A DNA stretch of 64,000 nucleotides, taken from positions 146,740 through 210,739 of the forward strand of contig NZ_JARGYD010000008.1 in NCBI RefSeq assembly GCF_029168315.1, in the 5' to 3' direction. The translations under genes were made by a program, and so were the position numbers. The notes under the pieces were generated by a model. That model saw only the letters and a program-made list of their open reading frames with translations. It was not told the DNA's origin and searched no databases. The stretch comes from Psychromarinibacter halotolerans. GTDB lineage: Bacteria; Pseudomonadota; Alphaproteobacteria; Rhodobacterales; Rhodobacteraceae. Every line of letters starts with the position of its first letter. The stretch's first letter is position 1. Below, one piece after another: positions 46,199-55,221 of this stretch.

Positions 46199-47269
46199 AT
46201 GGCCTATGTCGCAACCCGAGGTGGCGAACGCGCCATCGAACAGGCGGAACGGCTGTACCGCGCCCGCACCGGCCGGATCACCCCCGCCCGCGTGAAAGAG
46301 ATCGGCGCCGCCCTGCCCGCCCTTGTCGACCGGGTGCAGGGCGAGGCGTCGCTGTACGCGCCCGACCTTGCGGCGCTGGCGCTGGCACAGTCCGGCGGCG
46401 ACCTCTACGAGGCGCTGCTGCTGCTGCGCGCTTGGCGCACCACGCAACCGCGCCTGCAGGTCGCCCGCCCCGTCGCCGCCGACGAAGGCTTCACCCACCG
46501 CCGCATCTCGGCCGCGTTCAAGGACATCCCCGGCGGCCAGATCCTTGGGCCGACGCTGGACTATGCCCACCGCCTGCTGGCCACGCAGGTGCTGGAGGGC
46601 GAGGCCTACAAGCCCGCCGCCGTCACACCGGCCGCCTCCCCCGCCCCGGCGCGGCATCCGTCGCTGGCGGCGTGGCAGGCGGCGCAGGGGCTGGTCGAGC
46701 CGCCCGCCGCCGACCCGGTCGAGCCCGACGCCATCCCCGACCTGACGCGCGAGCCGCTGCTGTTTCCCGCGAAACGCGCGCACACGCTGCAAAGCCTTGC
46801 CCGCGCCGACACCGGCGGCACGCTGGCGCTGGGGTATTCTGCGATGCGCGGCTATGGCACCGCCCACCCCACGGTGAACGAATTGCGCCTGTCCGAGGTC
46901 GAGCTTCGCGTCCGCCATCCGCGCGGCGTCACCTTCTCGGCCGGTCGGGTCATGACCAGCCAGGCCGAGGTCGTGACCACCAAGGGCCGCGAAAAGCTGC
47001 GGCTGGGTTTCGCCGCCACGCTGGGCTGGAACGAGGTCAAGGTGATCTCGGCCGCGACGCTGGACCTCAACAGCCCCGGCGCGCCGAAGAATTCGCCGGT
47101 GAACGAGGAGTTCTTCCTGTACCACACCGAGCCGGTCGAAAGCTCTGGCTTCTGCATCCACTTCAAGCTGCCGCACTACGTGACGTTCCAGTCCTCGCTG
47201 GACGCCCTGCGCGACGCGACCGCGAAACGGGACGCCCCCGCGCCGGCCAAGACCGAGGAAACCGCATGA
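46199..47269 (+). CDS. phnI: C-P lyase complex subunit PhnI
   Basis: 356 residues, the nucleosidase/ribosyl-transfer subunit. It opens MAYVATRGGERAIEQAERLY, typical of PhnI, and has the RRISAAFKDIPGGQILGPTLDYAHRLL region. It binds ATP and, with PhnG/H/L, couples phosphonate to ribose. The stop overlaps the phnJ start (ATGA). Confidence 0.94.
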   Translation: MAYVATRGGERAIEQAERLYRARTGRITPARVKEIGAALPALVDRVQGEASLYAPDLAALALAQSGGDLYEALLLLRAWRTTQPRLQVARPVAADEGFTHRRISAAFKDIPGGQILGPTLDYAHRLLATQVLEGEAYKPAAVTPAASPAPARHPSLAAWQAAQGLVEPPAADPVEPDAIPDLTREPLLFPAKRAHTLQSLARADTGGTLALGYSAMRGYGTAHPTVNELRLSEVELRVRHPRGVTFSAGRVMTSQAEVVTTKGREKLRLGFAATLGWNEVKVISAATLDLNSPGAPKNSPVNEEFFLYHTEPVESSGFCIHFKLPHYVTFQSSLDALRDATAKRDAPAPAKTEETA

Positions 47270-48180
47270 GCCTGTCCGACCTTACCCGCCCGTGGCGCGC
47301 CTTTTCCTACGGGTTTCTGGACGCATCCGCGAAGCGCGAGATGCGCCGCAAGATGATCAAGGCGGTGGCCGTTCCCGGCTGCCAGATGCCATATGCCAGC
47401 CGCGAGGTGCCGATCGCGCGCGGCTGGGGCACCGGCGGGCTTCAGGTCACGCTGACCTTGGTGACGCCGAAATCCGTGGTGAAGGTGATCGACCAGGGCG
47501 CCGACGACAGCGTCAACGCCGCCTCGATCCGCCGCTTCCTGACCCGCGTGTCCGGCGCCGACGCCACCAACGACACCCGTGCGGCCACGCTGATCCAGTC
47601 GCGCCACCGCATCCCCGAGGAAAAGCTGGGCGCCGACCAGATCCTGATCCTGCAGGTCCCGAACCCAGAGCCGCTGCGCCCGGTCGAACCGAACATGTCC
47701 GCCGCGCGCCGGATGCACGCCGATGCCGACTATGGCCGGCTGTGGCTGACCCTGTACGAACAGATCGTGCGGTCAGGCCGCGTGATGCAGGGCGCGTCCT
47801 ATCCGTCGATGGTCAACGGGCGGCACGTCATGTCGCCCTCGCCCATCCCGCGCTGGGATGTGCCAAAGCTGCACATGGCCGACCACCTGACGATCCTGTC
47901 GGCGGGGCGCGAGAAGCGCATCTTCGCGGTGCCGCCCCACACGCGGGTGGAACCGCTGGTGTTCGACGACGTCCCCTACCGGGTCGAGGATCACGCGGGG
48001 GTCACCTGCGCCCGGTCGGGCCTGACGGGCTATTTCATGAACGAGATCCCGCAGGACGGCGGCGGCGCGGCCTACGAGGTCTCGGACAGCGAGCTTGGCG
48101 CCAAGGCGATCCGCCACGCCGAGGGCGGACCGGACGAGACCGGCGCAACATGGTACGTGAACGGAGAGATGCAGGGATGA
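47266..48180 (+). CDS. phnJ: PhnJ homologue lacking most catalytic cysteines
   Basis: 304 residues that align end to end with PhnJ (GWGTGG, KVIDQGADD, IQSRHRIPEE, PSPIPRWDVPKLHMADHL, GREKRIFAVPP). In E. coli PhnJ, Cys241, Cys244 and Cys266 hold the iron-sulfur cluster and Cys272 carries the radical. Here the block reads TCARSG ... AYEVSDSELG: Cys248 remains, the others are Ser251, Val272 and Gly278. Gly38 (E. coli Gly32) is kept and is followed by Cys39. The frame is intact; no frameshift restores the cysteines. Radical C-P cleavage by this protein is doubtful. Family member beyond doubt; activity uncertain. Confidence 0.85.
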   Translation: MSLSDLTRPWRAFSYGFLDASAKREMRRKMIKAVAVPGCQMPYASREVPIARGWGTGGLQVTLTLVTPKSVVKVIDQGADDSVNAASIRRFLTRVSGADATNDTRAATLIQSRHRIPEEKLGADQILILQVPNPEPLRPVEPNMSAARRMHADADYGRLWLTLYEQIVRSGRVMQGASYPSMVNGRHVMSPSPIPRWDVPKLHMADHLTILSAGREKRIFAVPPHTRVEPLVFDDVPYRVEDHAGVTCARSGLTGYFMNEIPQDGGGAAYEVSDSELGAKAIRHAEGGPDETGATWYVNGEMQG

Positions 48181-48977
48181 GCGCGCTGGCGAAATCCGAA
48201 CCCCGGCTGGTCGAAGCGACCCCGCTGATGCGGCTGGACGGCCTGTCGAAACGCTATGGCCCGGTGGTGGCGCTGGACGACGTGTCGGCCCATGTCTACC
48301 CCGGCGAGGTGCTGGGCATCGTCGGCGAAAGCGGATCGGGCAAGTCCACGCTGCTGCGGATGATGAACCTGCAGGAGACCCCCGATGCCGGGCGCTATGC
48401 GCTGGATCTGCCGGACCTGCCCGGCAACCTGTTCGACCTTGACCGGTACGAGCGCCGGATGCTGTGCGCCCGGCGCATCGGCATCGTCTATCAGAACCCG
48501 CATCAGGGCCTGCTGATGACGAACTCGTCCTCGGGCAACGTCGCCGAACGCCTGCTGATCGCGGGCGAACGCCGCTTCGCCGTGCTGCGCGAAAAGGCGC
48601 GCGGCGCGCTGGATGCGTCCGAATTCCCGCTGGACCGGATGGACGCCCCGCCGATCGAGCTGTCGGGCGGGATGCAGCAGCGGGTGCAGCTGGCCAAGGC
48701 CATCGCGCTGGAACCGGCGCTTTTGCTGCTGGACGAGCCCACCACCGGGCTGGACGTCAGCGTGCAGGCGCTGGTGCTGGATACGCTGAAGCGGCTGCAA
48801 CAGGACCGTCGCATGACGATGGTGCTGGTCAGCCACGACCTTGGCGTGATCCGCACGATGGCCGACCGCGTGGTGGTGATGCGCCGCGGGCAGGTCGTCG
48901 AAGAGGGCCTTGCCGATCAGGTCTTTCAGGACCCGCAGCACGCCTACACCCAGCAACTCGTTCACGCGAAACTGTGA
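48177..48977 (+). CDS. phnK: C-P lyase ABC-type subunit PhnK
   Basis: 266 residues. Walker A GESGSGKST at about 53-61, Q-loop YQNPHQGL, signature LSGGMQQRV, Walker B LLLLDEPTT and a switch His in VLVSHDLG. PhnK binds the PhnGHIJ core, not a transport permease. ATG overlaps the phnJ stop. All ATPase motifs are intact. Confidence 0.92.
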   Translation: MSALAKSEPRLVEATPLMRLDGLSKRYGPVVALDDVSAHVYPGEVLGIVGESGSGKSTLLRMMNLQETPDAGRYALDLPDLPGNLFDLDRYERRMLCARRIGIVYQNPHQGLLMTNSSSGNVAERLLIAGERRFAVLREKARGALDASEFPLDRMDAPPIELSGGMQQRVQLAKAIALEPALLLLDEPTTGLDVSVQALVLDTLKRLQQDRRMTMVLVSHDLGVIRTMADRVVVMRRGQVVEEGLADQVFQDPQHAYTQQLVHAKL

Positions 48978-48999
48978 CACCCGGACAGGACCCCGCCGC

Positions 49000-49704
49000 A
49001 TGACACCCCTTCTTACCGTGGACGCCTTGTCCAAGACCTTCCGGATGCACCACCTTGGGCAGGCGCTGCCTGCGTTCGAGCGGCTGTCGTTCACCCTGTC
49101 GCGGGGCGAGTTCCTGCTGTTGTCGGGGCCCAACGGCGCCGGCAAGTCCACGCTGCTTCGCACGCTGTACCGCAGCTATCTGCCCACCGGTGGGCGGCTG
49201 ATCTATGACAGCGAACAGGGTCCGATCGACCTTGCCACCGCCGCCGACGTCGATATCGCGCACCTGCGCCGGGCCGAGATCGGCTTTGTCACGCAGTTCC
49301 TGATCGCCCGCCCCCGTGTCGCCGCCGAAGAGATCGTGGCAGAGCCGCTGCGCCTTGCCGGCACCCCGCGCGAGACGGCGCTGGACGCCGCCCGTCACTG
49401 GCTGGCGACCTTCGGCGTGAAGCCCGACCTGTGGCGTGCCTACCCCACGACCTTCTCGGGCGGCGAGCAGCAGAAGGTGAACCTTGCCCGCGCGCTGATC
49501 CGGCCCCGGCGGCTGCTGTTGCTGGACGAACCCACCGCCTCGCTTGACGCGGGCGCCCGCGCGGCGCTGGTCCAGCGGCTGACGGAACTCAAGGATCAGG
49601 GCGTCGCGATGATCGGTGTGTTCCACCACCCGGGCGACGTGGCCAGCCTGATCGACCGGGAAATTCCGTTGAAGACGAAGGAGATGGCCGATGTGGCTGA
49701 GTGA
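49000..49704 (+). CDS. phnL: C-P lyase ABC-type subunit PhnL
   Basis: 234 residues. Walker A GPNGAGKST, signature FSGGEQQKV, Walker B LLLLDEPTAS and IGVFHH. Required with PhnG/H/I for phosphonate-ribose coupling. ATG 49000 lies 22 nt after phnK. phnM begins 14 nt before its end. Confidence 0.92.
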   Translation: MTPLLTVDALSKTFRMHHLGQALPAFERLSFTLSRGEFLLLSGPNGAGKSTLLRTLYRSYLPTGGRLIYDSEQGPIDLATAADVDIAHLRRAEIGFVTQFLIARPRVAAEEIVAEPLRLAGTPRETALDAARHWLATFGVKPDLWRAYPTTFSGGEQQKVNLARALIRPRRLLLLDEPTASLDAGARAALVQRLTELKDQGVAMIGVFHHPGDVASLIDREIPLKTKEMADVAE

Positions 49705-50872
49705 TTTCCGGGTCGTTCTGCCCGATGCCGTTCTCGACCACGGCGCGCTGCGGATCGCAGACGGCACCATCGCCGAGATCCGCGACACCCCTGTCTCAGG
49801 CGCAGAACTGGACGGCGGGATCAACGGCGGCGGCCTGCTGCTGATGCCCGGCTTCATCGACATGCACGGCGACATGATCGAACGCGAAGTCGAACCCCGC
49901 CCCAACGTGAAGATGCCGATGGAGCTTGGACTGCGCGACCTCGACCGCAGGCTGAAGACCGCCGGGGTGACCACCGGCTACGCCGCCGTGTCGTTCAACC
50001 CGAAATTTGCCTATGGCCATCTGCGCAGCTACGACCACTCGAAAGAGATGCTGCGCGCCCTGAAGGCGATGCGCGCGATCCTCAAGGTCGACCACCGCGT
50101 CCATGCCCGGTTCGAAATCAACTATCCCAACGCGCTGGCCGTGGTCGAGGAACTGATCGCCGACGGCACCGTTGACCTTGTGTCCCTGACCGACCACACG
50201 CCGGGACAGGGCCAGTACCGGGACATCGAACGGCTGACCCGCCGCACGCAGGCCGAAAAGGGCGTCTCCGAGGCCGAGGCAATGGCCGCCGTGCAAGCCC
50301 GGATCGACGAGAAACAGCAGGCGGCGGGCGACACCGCCGCGACGCTGAAGGCGATCTCGGCCACCTGCGCCCGCCACGGCATCGCGCTGGCCAGCCACGA
50401 CGACGACACACCCGACAAGGTCGCGCTGATGCAGTCACTGGGCGCCGCGATCTCGGAATTCCCGGTGACCGAGGAAGCCGCCCGCGCCGCCCGCGATCAC
50501 GGCCTGCTGACCGCGATGGGCGCGCCCAACGCGCTGCGCGGCGAAAGCTACTCCGGCAACCTCTCGGCCCGCGCCTGCCACGCCGCCGGACTGCTGGACA
50601 TTCTCGCCGCCGACTACCACCCTTCGGCCATCCTGCCCGCCGTGCTGATCCTCGGCCGGACCGATCCCCACGGCCTCGCCGGCGCGGCGCGGCTTGCCAC
50701 GCTGAACCCGGCCCGCGCGCTGGGGCTTGCCGACCGGGGCGCCATCGCCCCCGGCAAGCGCGCCGACCTCGTCATAGCCGACGACGAGGGCGTGGGGCAC
50801 GTCCGGGCGACCCTGCGCGGCGGGCGGATGATCTTTTCCGACGGCACGCTGACCGCGCGCGCCGCGGCCTGA
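49691..50872 (+). CDS. phnM: Alpha-D-ribose 1-methylphosphonate 5-triphosphate diphosphatase
   Basis: 393-residue amidohydrolase that removes pyrophosphate from ribose-1-phosphonate 5-triphosphate. Metal site FIDMHGDMIEREVEPRPNVK near 57-76 (HxD), followed by FEINYPNAL, and SLTDHTPGQGQ and ASHDDDT in the middle. MGAPNALRGESYSGNL is typical of PhnM. First of two PhnM paralogues here; see the minus-strand copy. Confidence 0.92.
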   Translation: MWLSDFRVVLPDAVLDHGALRIADGTIAEIRDTPVSGAELDGGINGGGLLLMPGFIDMHGDMIEREVEPRPNVKMPMELGLRDLDRRLKTAGVTTGYAAVSFNPKFAYGHLRSYDHSKEMLRALKAMRAILKVDHRVHARFEINYPNALAVVEELIADGTVDLVSLTDHTPGQGQYRDIERLTRRTQAEKGVSEAEAMAAVQARIDEKQQAAGDTAATLKAISATCARHGIALASHDDDTPDKVALMQSLGAAISEFPVTEEAARAARDHGLLTAMGAPNALRGESYSGNLSARACHAAGLLDILAADYHPSAILPAVLILGRTDPHGLAGAARLATLNPARALGLADRGAIAPGKRADLVIADDEGVGHVRATLRGGRMIFSDGTLTARAAA

Positions 50873-50888
50873 CCGAAAGGACGACGAC

Positions 50889-51707
50889 ATGACGCTTCCC
50901 GTGATCGGCGCAGCCCTTGGCGTAGGCGACCTGCCCGCCTACCGCGACTGGCTGTTCGAGAAGGACCGCGACCTCGAACTGCAAAGCTTCTGGTCCGCCG
51001 AGATGCTGAACACCGAAAGCTGGAAGGACCCCGTCGCCGAGGCGCGCCGGCAGCTAGACGGCTGGGCCGGGCGGCTTGGCATCCACGGGCCGTTCTGGGG
51101 GCTCGACTTCGCCAGCTTCGACATCGACATCCGCGCCATCGTGGCGAAACGCATGATGCAGGGCCTCGACGTCTGCGAGGCGCTCGGCGCCACCCAGATG
51201 GTCGTGCACTCGCCGTTCTCGACATGGGACCACTACAATCTCGACATGTACGACGACGGCCGCGCGCGCATCTTCGAAACCACCCATGAAACCCTCGGCC
51301 CGGCGGTGAAACGCGCCGCCGACGCCGGGATCGAGATCGTGCTGGAGAACATCGAGGACGGCAATCCCGCCGACCGCAAGGCGCTGGTGGAAAGCTTCGC
51401 CTCGGACGCGCTGAAACTCTCGATCGACACCGGCCACGCCCACTATGCCCACGGCATCTGCAACGCCCCGCCGGTCGACTATTACGTCAAGTCCGCCGGT
51501 AGCCTGCTGGCCCATGTCCACCTGCAGGACGCCGACGCCCACGCCGACCGCCACTGGTCCATCGGGCGCGGCTCGATCCACTGGCACGCGGTGTTCGAGG
51601 CGCTCGGCAAACTCGACGCCAACCCGCGCCTGATCCTAGAGTTGAAGAACCGCGCCGAGATCCCCGCCAGCATGGCTTGGCTCGAAGCCGAAGGGCTCGG
51701 CCAGTAA
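50889..51707 (+). CDS. AP-endonuclease-2-type TIM-barrel protein
   Basis: 272 residues with the Pfam AP_endonuc_2 fold of sugar isomerases/epimerases. Metal ligands: H-S-P-F (VVHSPFS), the ENIED and DTGHAHYAHG segments, and a terminal LELKN glutamate. It begins 17 nt after phnM in the same orientation, so it is part of the phn operon. No phnN or phnP gene is seen, so it may process ribose-phosphate intermediates; this is a context inference. Confidence 0.75.
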   Translation: MTLPVIGAALGVGDLPAYRDWLFEKDRDLELQSFWSAEMLNTESWKDPVAEARRQLDGWAGRLGIHGPFWGLDFASFDIDIRAIVAKRMMQGLDVCEALGATQMVVHSPFSTWDHYNLDMYDDGRARIFETTHETLGPAVKRAADAGIEIVLENIEDGNPADRKALVESFASDALKLSIDTGHAHYAHGICNAPPVDYYVKSAGSLLAHVHLQDADAHADRHWSIGRGSIHWHAVFEALGKLDANPRLILELKNRAEIPASMAWLEAEGLGQ

Positions 51708-51732
51708 CCGGCCAGCAACAGCAACCGGCCCC

Positions 51733-51789
51733 CTTCTTCTCTTTCCAAATACCTCGGGGGAGCCGCGCAGCGGCGGGGGCAGCGCCCCC
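51733..51789 (-). repeat. Dispersed intergenic repeat, copy D (inverted)
   Basis: Same unit as at 44155 and 57727 in reverse orientation, between convergent genes: CTTCTTCTCTTTCC, AAATACCTCGGGGGAG, GCAGCGCCCCC. Two hairpins make it a plausible bidirectional transcript end. Confidence 0.85.
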
Positions 51790-51796
51790 ACCGCCC

Positions 51797-53026
51797 CTAC
51801 GCCATCACCGCCTCACGCATCAGCCCGGTGTCATAGGCCACCCGCCCGCCACTGACCGTAGCCCGCACGCGCGGATAGGCGCCCTCCGGCCAGTCCAGCA
51901 GCACAAGATCCGCCCGCTGTCCCACCGCCAGCGCGCCGCGGTCCGTCAGGTTGGACGCCGCCGCCGCGTTGGCCGACACCAGCTTCCACATCTCGTGCAG
52001 CGGCCCCACACCGTCTGCCACCAACCGCGCCACCGCAGCCAGCATCGCCGGATAGTAGTAATCCGACGCCAGCACGTCGCACAGCCCGCGCGCGATCATG
52101 TCCGCCGCGCCCGGCGATCCAAGGTGACTGCCCCCGCGCAGCACGTTCGGCGCGCCGAACACGATCAGGTCGCCGGCGTCCCGCGCCGCCTGCGCCACGC
52201 GGTCGTTCATCGGAAACTCGGACACCCGCGCCCCGTGACCACGGTAGAAGGCGCGGGTCTCGGGCTGGGTGTCGTCGTGGCTAAACATGGCCGCCCCCGC
52301 GCGGCCCGCCGCCGCACCGACGCGGGCGATGGCGTCGGGCACGTCCGGCCGCCGCTCCCACGTTTCACGCAAAAGCGCCACGTAGTCCTCTGCCGGGATG
52401 TCCGACCGCGCGGCGCGGGCCGACATCTTGCGCAGGAACGCGGCCGAGGACGTGTCGACCACCGGGAAGTCCGGCGCGTGGTCGAACGGCCGGTCCTGCA
52501 ACCGCACGTCGGGCGCCAGCATCGCCATCGTCGTGTGATCGTTGAATGCCACCGAGGGCGTCAGCGGACCCGCCAGCGCCTCGGCGATCAGCGGCTCGGC
52601 TTCGAAGCAGAAGGTCTCCCACCGCAGCTGCACCCGGTTCTCGACCGTCAGCCGTGCCGCCATCGCCTGCCACAGCCGCACCAGTTCCGTCCCCCGCGCG
52701 ACCGAGCGCAGGCCCGGCTCCCATCCCAGCGTCAGCGCGTGATAGGCGGTGGCGATCCCGTTGCCCGCAAGCTGTCGGTCCGTCTCCATCACCGCGACGT
52801 CCAGCGGGAAGAACACACCGGGGCGCGGCATCAGCTGGCGCTCGAACGCGTCGCCGTGCACGTCGACCAGCGCCGGGGCCAGCACCAGCCCGCGCGCGTC
52901 CACCACAGGCGCGCCGTCGCGCGGGCCGTCCAGCGCGGCGATGCGCCCGTCCTCGACCCGCAGCGCCACGGCTTCGGTCCCGCCCGGAAGCACCGCGCGG
53001 GCACCCTCGATCACATAGCTGTCCAT
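51797..53026 (-). CDS. phnM: PhnM paralogue (second RPn-TP diphosphatase-like amidohydrolase)
   Basis: 409 residues. Metal site ALVDVHGDAFERQLMPRPGVFF, AFNDHTTM (middle metal His) and MFSHDDTQPETRAFYRGHG match PhnM. Starts at ATG 53026 with AAGGAG. It is transcribed divergently from phnC. Sequence is clearly different from the first PhnM, so it may act on another phosphonate or stage. Confidence 0.88.
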   Translation of the reverse strand: MDSYVIEGARAVLPGGTEAVALRVEDGRIAALDGPRDGAPVVDARGLVLAPALVDVHGDAFERQLMPRPGVFFPLDVAVMETDRQLAGNGIATAYHALTLGWEPGLRSVARGTELVRLWQAMAARLTVENRVQLRWETFCFEAEPLIAEALAGPLTPSVAFNDHTTMAMLAPDVRLQDRPFDHAPDFPVVDTSSAAFLRKMSARAARSDIPAEDYVALLRETWERRPDVPDAIARVGAAAGRAGAAMFSHDDTQPETRAFYRGHGARVSEFPMNDRVAQAARDAGDLIVFGAPNVLRGGSHLGSPGAADMIARGLCDVLASDYYYPAMLAAVARLVADGVGPLHEMWKLVSANAAAASNLTDRGALAVGQRADLVLLDWPEGAYPRVRATVSGGRVAYDTGLMREAVMA

Positions 53027-53079
53027 TCTGTCCGCTCCTTCTGTGCGCCGGTCCCGGCCAAATGATCGGGTTGATCGGA

Positions 53080-53091
53080 TGATCCGGATGA
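53080..53091 (-). promoter_or_regulatory. Near-copy of the phnF operator before phnM2
   Basis: TGATCCGGATGA, two mismatches to TCATTCGGATGA. It lies in a GATC-rich tract of related sequence (53064-53093). Confidence 0.4.
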
Positions 53092-53305
53092 TTCCCCCCG
53101 GCGCCCTTCCCTGCCTCAGCCGCATCACAGGAATAGGACAATCGCCCCGCCCGCCGTTCCCCCGCAACCGTCGAATGTGACACCCGCACGACGCTGGACC
53201 CATTCGACACGGGCAAGCGGTGGAAAAACCCGGCCGTGACGGCCCCAAGACCCGGACCGACAGGCAAGGGGGTCACATTTCCGTTGCCCAACATGCGCGA
53301 AAAAT

Positions 53306-53317
53306 TCATTCGGATGA
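53306..53317 (+). promoter_or_regulatory. Putative PhnF operator before phnC
   Basis: Exact 12-mer shared with 44418-44429 (TCATTCGGATGA), 38 nt before the phnC start. Confidence 0.6.
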
Positions 53318-53354
53318 TAGCGGGAGTTTACGATGCGCCTGCAGCATCGGGGGC

Positions 53355-54170
53355 ATGGAACACGCAAGCCTCAGCCTCACCCGCCTGACCCGCCGCTTCG
53401 GCCAGACGACTGCCGTGCGCGACGTCACCCTCAGCATCCCGCCCGGCCAGTTCGTCGGCGTCATCGGCCGGTCCGGGGCGGGCAAGTCCACCCTTCTTCG
53501 GCTGGTGAACCGCCTTGTCGAGCCGTCGGACGGGTCGATCTTCTTCGGCGACCGCGAGATCACGCGGCTGAAGGGGCGCGCCCTGCGCGACTGGCGCCGC
53601 GATTGCGCGATGATCTTCCAGCAGTTCAACCTTGTCGAACGGCTGGACGTCCTGACCAACGTGCTGGTGGGTCGTCTTGCCGGCCACGGCTTCGTGTCGT
53701 CGATGACCATGCGCTTCACCGACGAAGAACGCGCACTGGCGATCGAGGCGCTGGATCGGCTGGACATGGCGCCCAAGGCTCTGCAGCGCGCCGGTACCCT
53801 GTCGGGCGGCCAGCAGCAGCGCGTCGCCATCGCTCGCGCGCTGGTGCAGAACCCGCGCATCATGCTGGCGGACGAACCCATTGCCTCGCTCGATCCCGGC
53901 AACGCCACCCGCGTGATGGACGCGCTGGCCCGCATCAACCGTGAGGACGGTCTGACCGTTCTGGTCAACCTGCACACACTGGATACCGCGCGCGCCTATT
54001 GCGACCGGATCATCGCCATGCGCGAGGGCGCGGTGATGTTCGACGGCTCGGCGACGCAACTGACCGACGACGTCGTGGCCGACATCTACGGCGCCGAGGG
54101 GCTGGCCGAGTTCGACGCGGCCGTGACCTCGACCTCGATCCGTCCGCAGGCGGAGAAAATCCCCGCCTGA
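53355..54170 (+). CDS. phnC: Phosphonate ABC transporter ATP-binding protein
   Basis: 271 residues. Walker A GRSGAGKST at 38-46, signature LSGGQQQRV, Walker B MLADEPIASLD, His in VNLHTLD. Powers the PhnE permeases for phosphonate, phosphate-ester or phosphite import. Start at ATG 53355; the frame upstream has no similarity. Confidence 0.93.
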   Translation: MEHASLSLTRLTRRFGQTTAVRDVTLSIPPGQFVGVIGRSGAGKSTLLRLVNRLVEPSDGSIFFGDREITRLKGRALRDWRRDCAMIFQQFNLVERLDVLTNVLVGRLAGHGFVSSMTMRFTDEERALAIEALDRLDMAPKALQRAGTLSGGQQQRVAIARALVQNPRIMLADEPIASLDPGNATRVMDALARINREDGLTVLVNLHTLDTARAYCDRIIAMREGAVMFDGSATQLTDDVVADIYGAEGLAEFDAAVTSTSIRPQAEKIPA

Positions 54171-54216
54171 CGACGCCCCAACCACCCCTTCATTGGCAAC
54201 CACGGGAGAGACACCA

Positions 54217-55137
54217 ATGAAACTGTTCACCACCGCCGCCATCGTGGCGCTTGCCGCCGCCGGTCCGCTTCTGGCCGAGGGCTGGCGCGACGACTATCAG
54301 GTCATCAAGTTCGGCATCCTCTCGGGCGAGAACGAGCAGGACCGCCTGATGCGCAACGAACCGCTGCGCGTCTACCTCGAAGAAACGCTGGGCGTCGACG
54401 TCGAGATCTTCACCGCCGGCAACTACGACGGCGTGGTTCAGGCCATCGCCGCCGACCAGATCGAGGTCGCCCGCTTCGGGTCGTCCTCTTACGCAGCGGT
54501 CTACACCGCGACCGACGGCGGCGTCGTCCCGACGCTGACCTCGATCGCCGAGAATGGCAACACCGGCTATCACTCGATCGTCGTGACCCGCTGCGACAGC
54601 GGCATCGAAAGCCTCGAGGACGCGGCGGGCAAGGTCCACGCCTTCGCCGACCCGGATTCGACCAGCGGCTATGCCGTGCCCTATTTCAACATGGTCGAGC
54701 GTGAAGGTTTCGTGCCGGAAGAACATTTTGCCGCCGTGCCCTTCTCGGGCAGCCACGAGGCCGGTGTGCAGGGCGTCGTGAACGGCACCTTCGACACCGC
54801 GTCCACCTATCAGGACAACGACACCGACGGCGTCTATCAGCGCATGGAAATCAAGGGGATGATCGAGGAAGGCGTGATCTGCAAGATCTGGGAATCGCCG
54901 GAGATCACCTCGGGTCCGTGGACCTTCCGCAAGAACCTGCCCGCCGAGATGATCGAAGAGGTCACCGCCGCGATCGAGGCGTTCCCGACCGACGACGTCG
55001 AGGGCTTCCGCCTGTACTCGTCGTGGACCGAGGACAACCCGAACCCGGACGCCGGCTTCACCCGCGTCGACCACGACCGCTATCAGTGGATCGTGGACAT
55101 GCGCGAGTGGCTGCGCGAACAGCGCCGCGGCTCGTAA
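54217..55137 (+). CDS. phnD: Phosphonate-binding periplasmic protein
   Basis: 306 residues with a Sec signal (1-20, LLAEG). PhnD family: IKFGILSGENEQDRLMRNEP, YDGVVQAIAADQIEVARFGSSSY and FADPDSTSGYAVPYF line the ligand pocket. Start at ATG 54217 after GGGAGAG. The natural ligand (2-aminoethylphosphonate, methylphosphonate or other) is not readable. Confidence 0.93.
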   Translation: MKLFTTAAIVALAAAGPLLAEGWRDDYQVIKFGILSGENEQDRLMRNEPLRVYLEETLGVDVEIFTAGNYDGVVQAIAADQIEVARFGSSSYAAVYTATDGGVVPTLTSIAENGNTGYHSIVVTRCDSGIESLEDAAGKVHAFADPDSTSGYAVPYFNMVEREGFVPEEHFAAVPFSGSHEAGVQGVVNGTFDTASTYQDNDTDGVYQRMEIKGMIEEGVICKIWESPEITSGPWTFRKNLPAEMIEEVTAAIEAFPTDDVEGFRLYSSWTEDNPNPDAGFTRVDHDRYQWIVDMREWLREQRRGS

Positions 55138-55154
55138 TCTGACAGACACGAAAC

Positions 55155-55198
55155 GGGGCGGGAGCGTTTCTTCGCAATCAAAGGATCGCCCCCGCCCC
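55155..55198 (+). promoter_or_regulatory. Hairpin between phnD and phnE1
   Basis: GGGGCGGGAGCG and CGCCCCCGCCCC pair (one mismatch) across about 20 nt. Position suggests mRNA stabilisation for the binding protein. Confidence 0.55.
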
Positions 55199-55221
55199 GA
55201 CCCCTTACAGGCTGCCATTCC

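Larger units (their letters stand above)
53027..53354 (+). other. Divergent regulatory region phnM2-phnC
   Basis: 328 nt without a gene. Contains TGATCCGGATGA at 53080-53091, 54 nt before phnM2; TCATTCGGATGA at 53306-53317, before phnC; and the inverted pair AATGTGAC(a)CCC at 53174-53185 and GGG(g)GTCACATT at 53268-53279. No Pho box is seen. Confidence 0.7.

Noticed and set aside
48001..48180. Frameshift or sequencing error as the cause of missing PhnJ cysteines
   Set aside because: The frame is open and keeps family-like residues on both sides (YFMNE, SDSEL), so substitutions explain it better than a shift.
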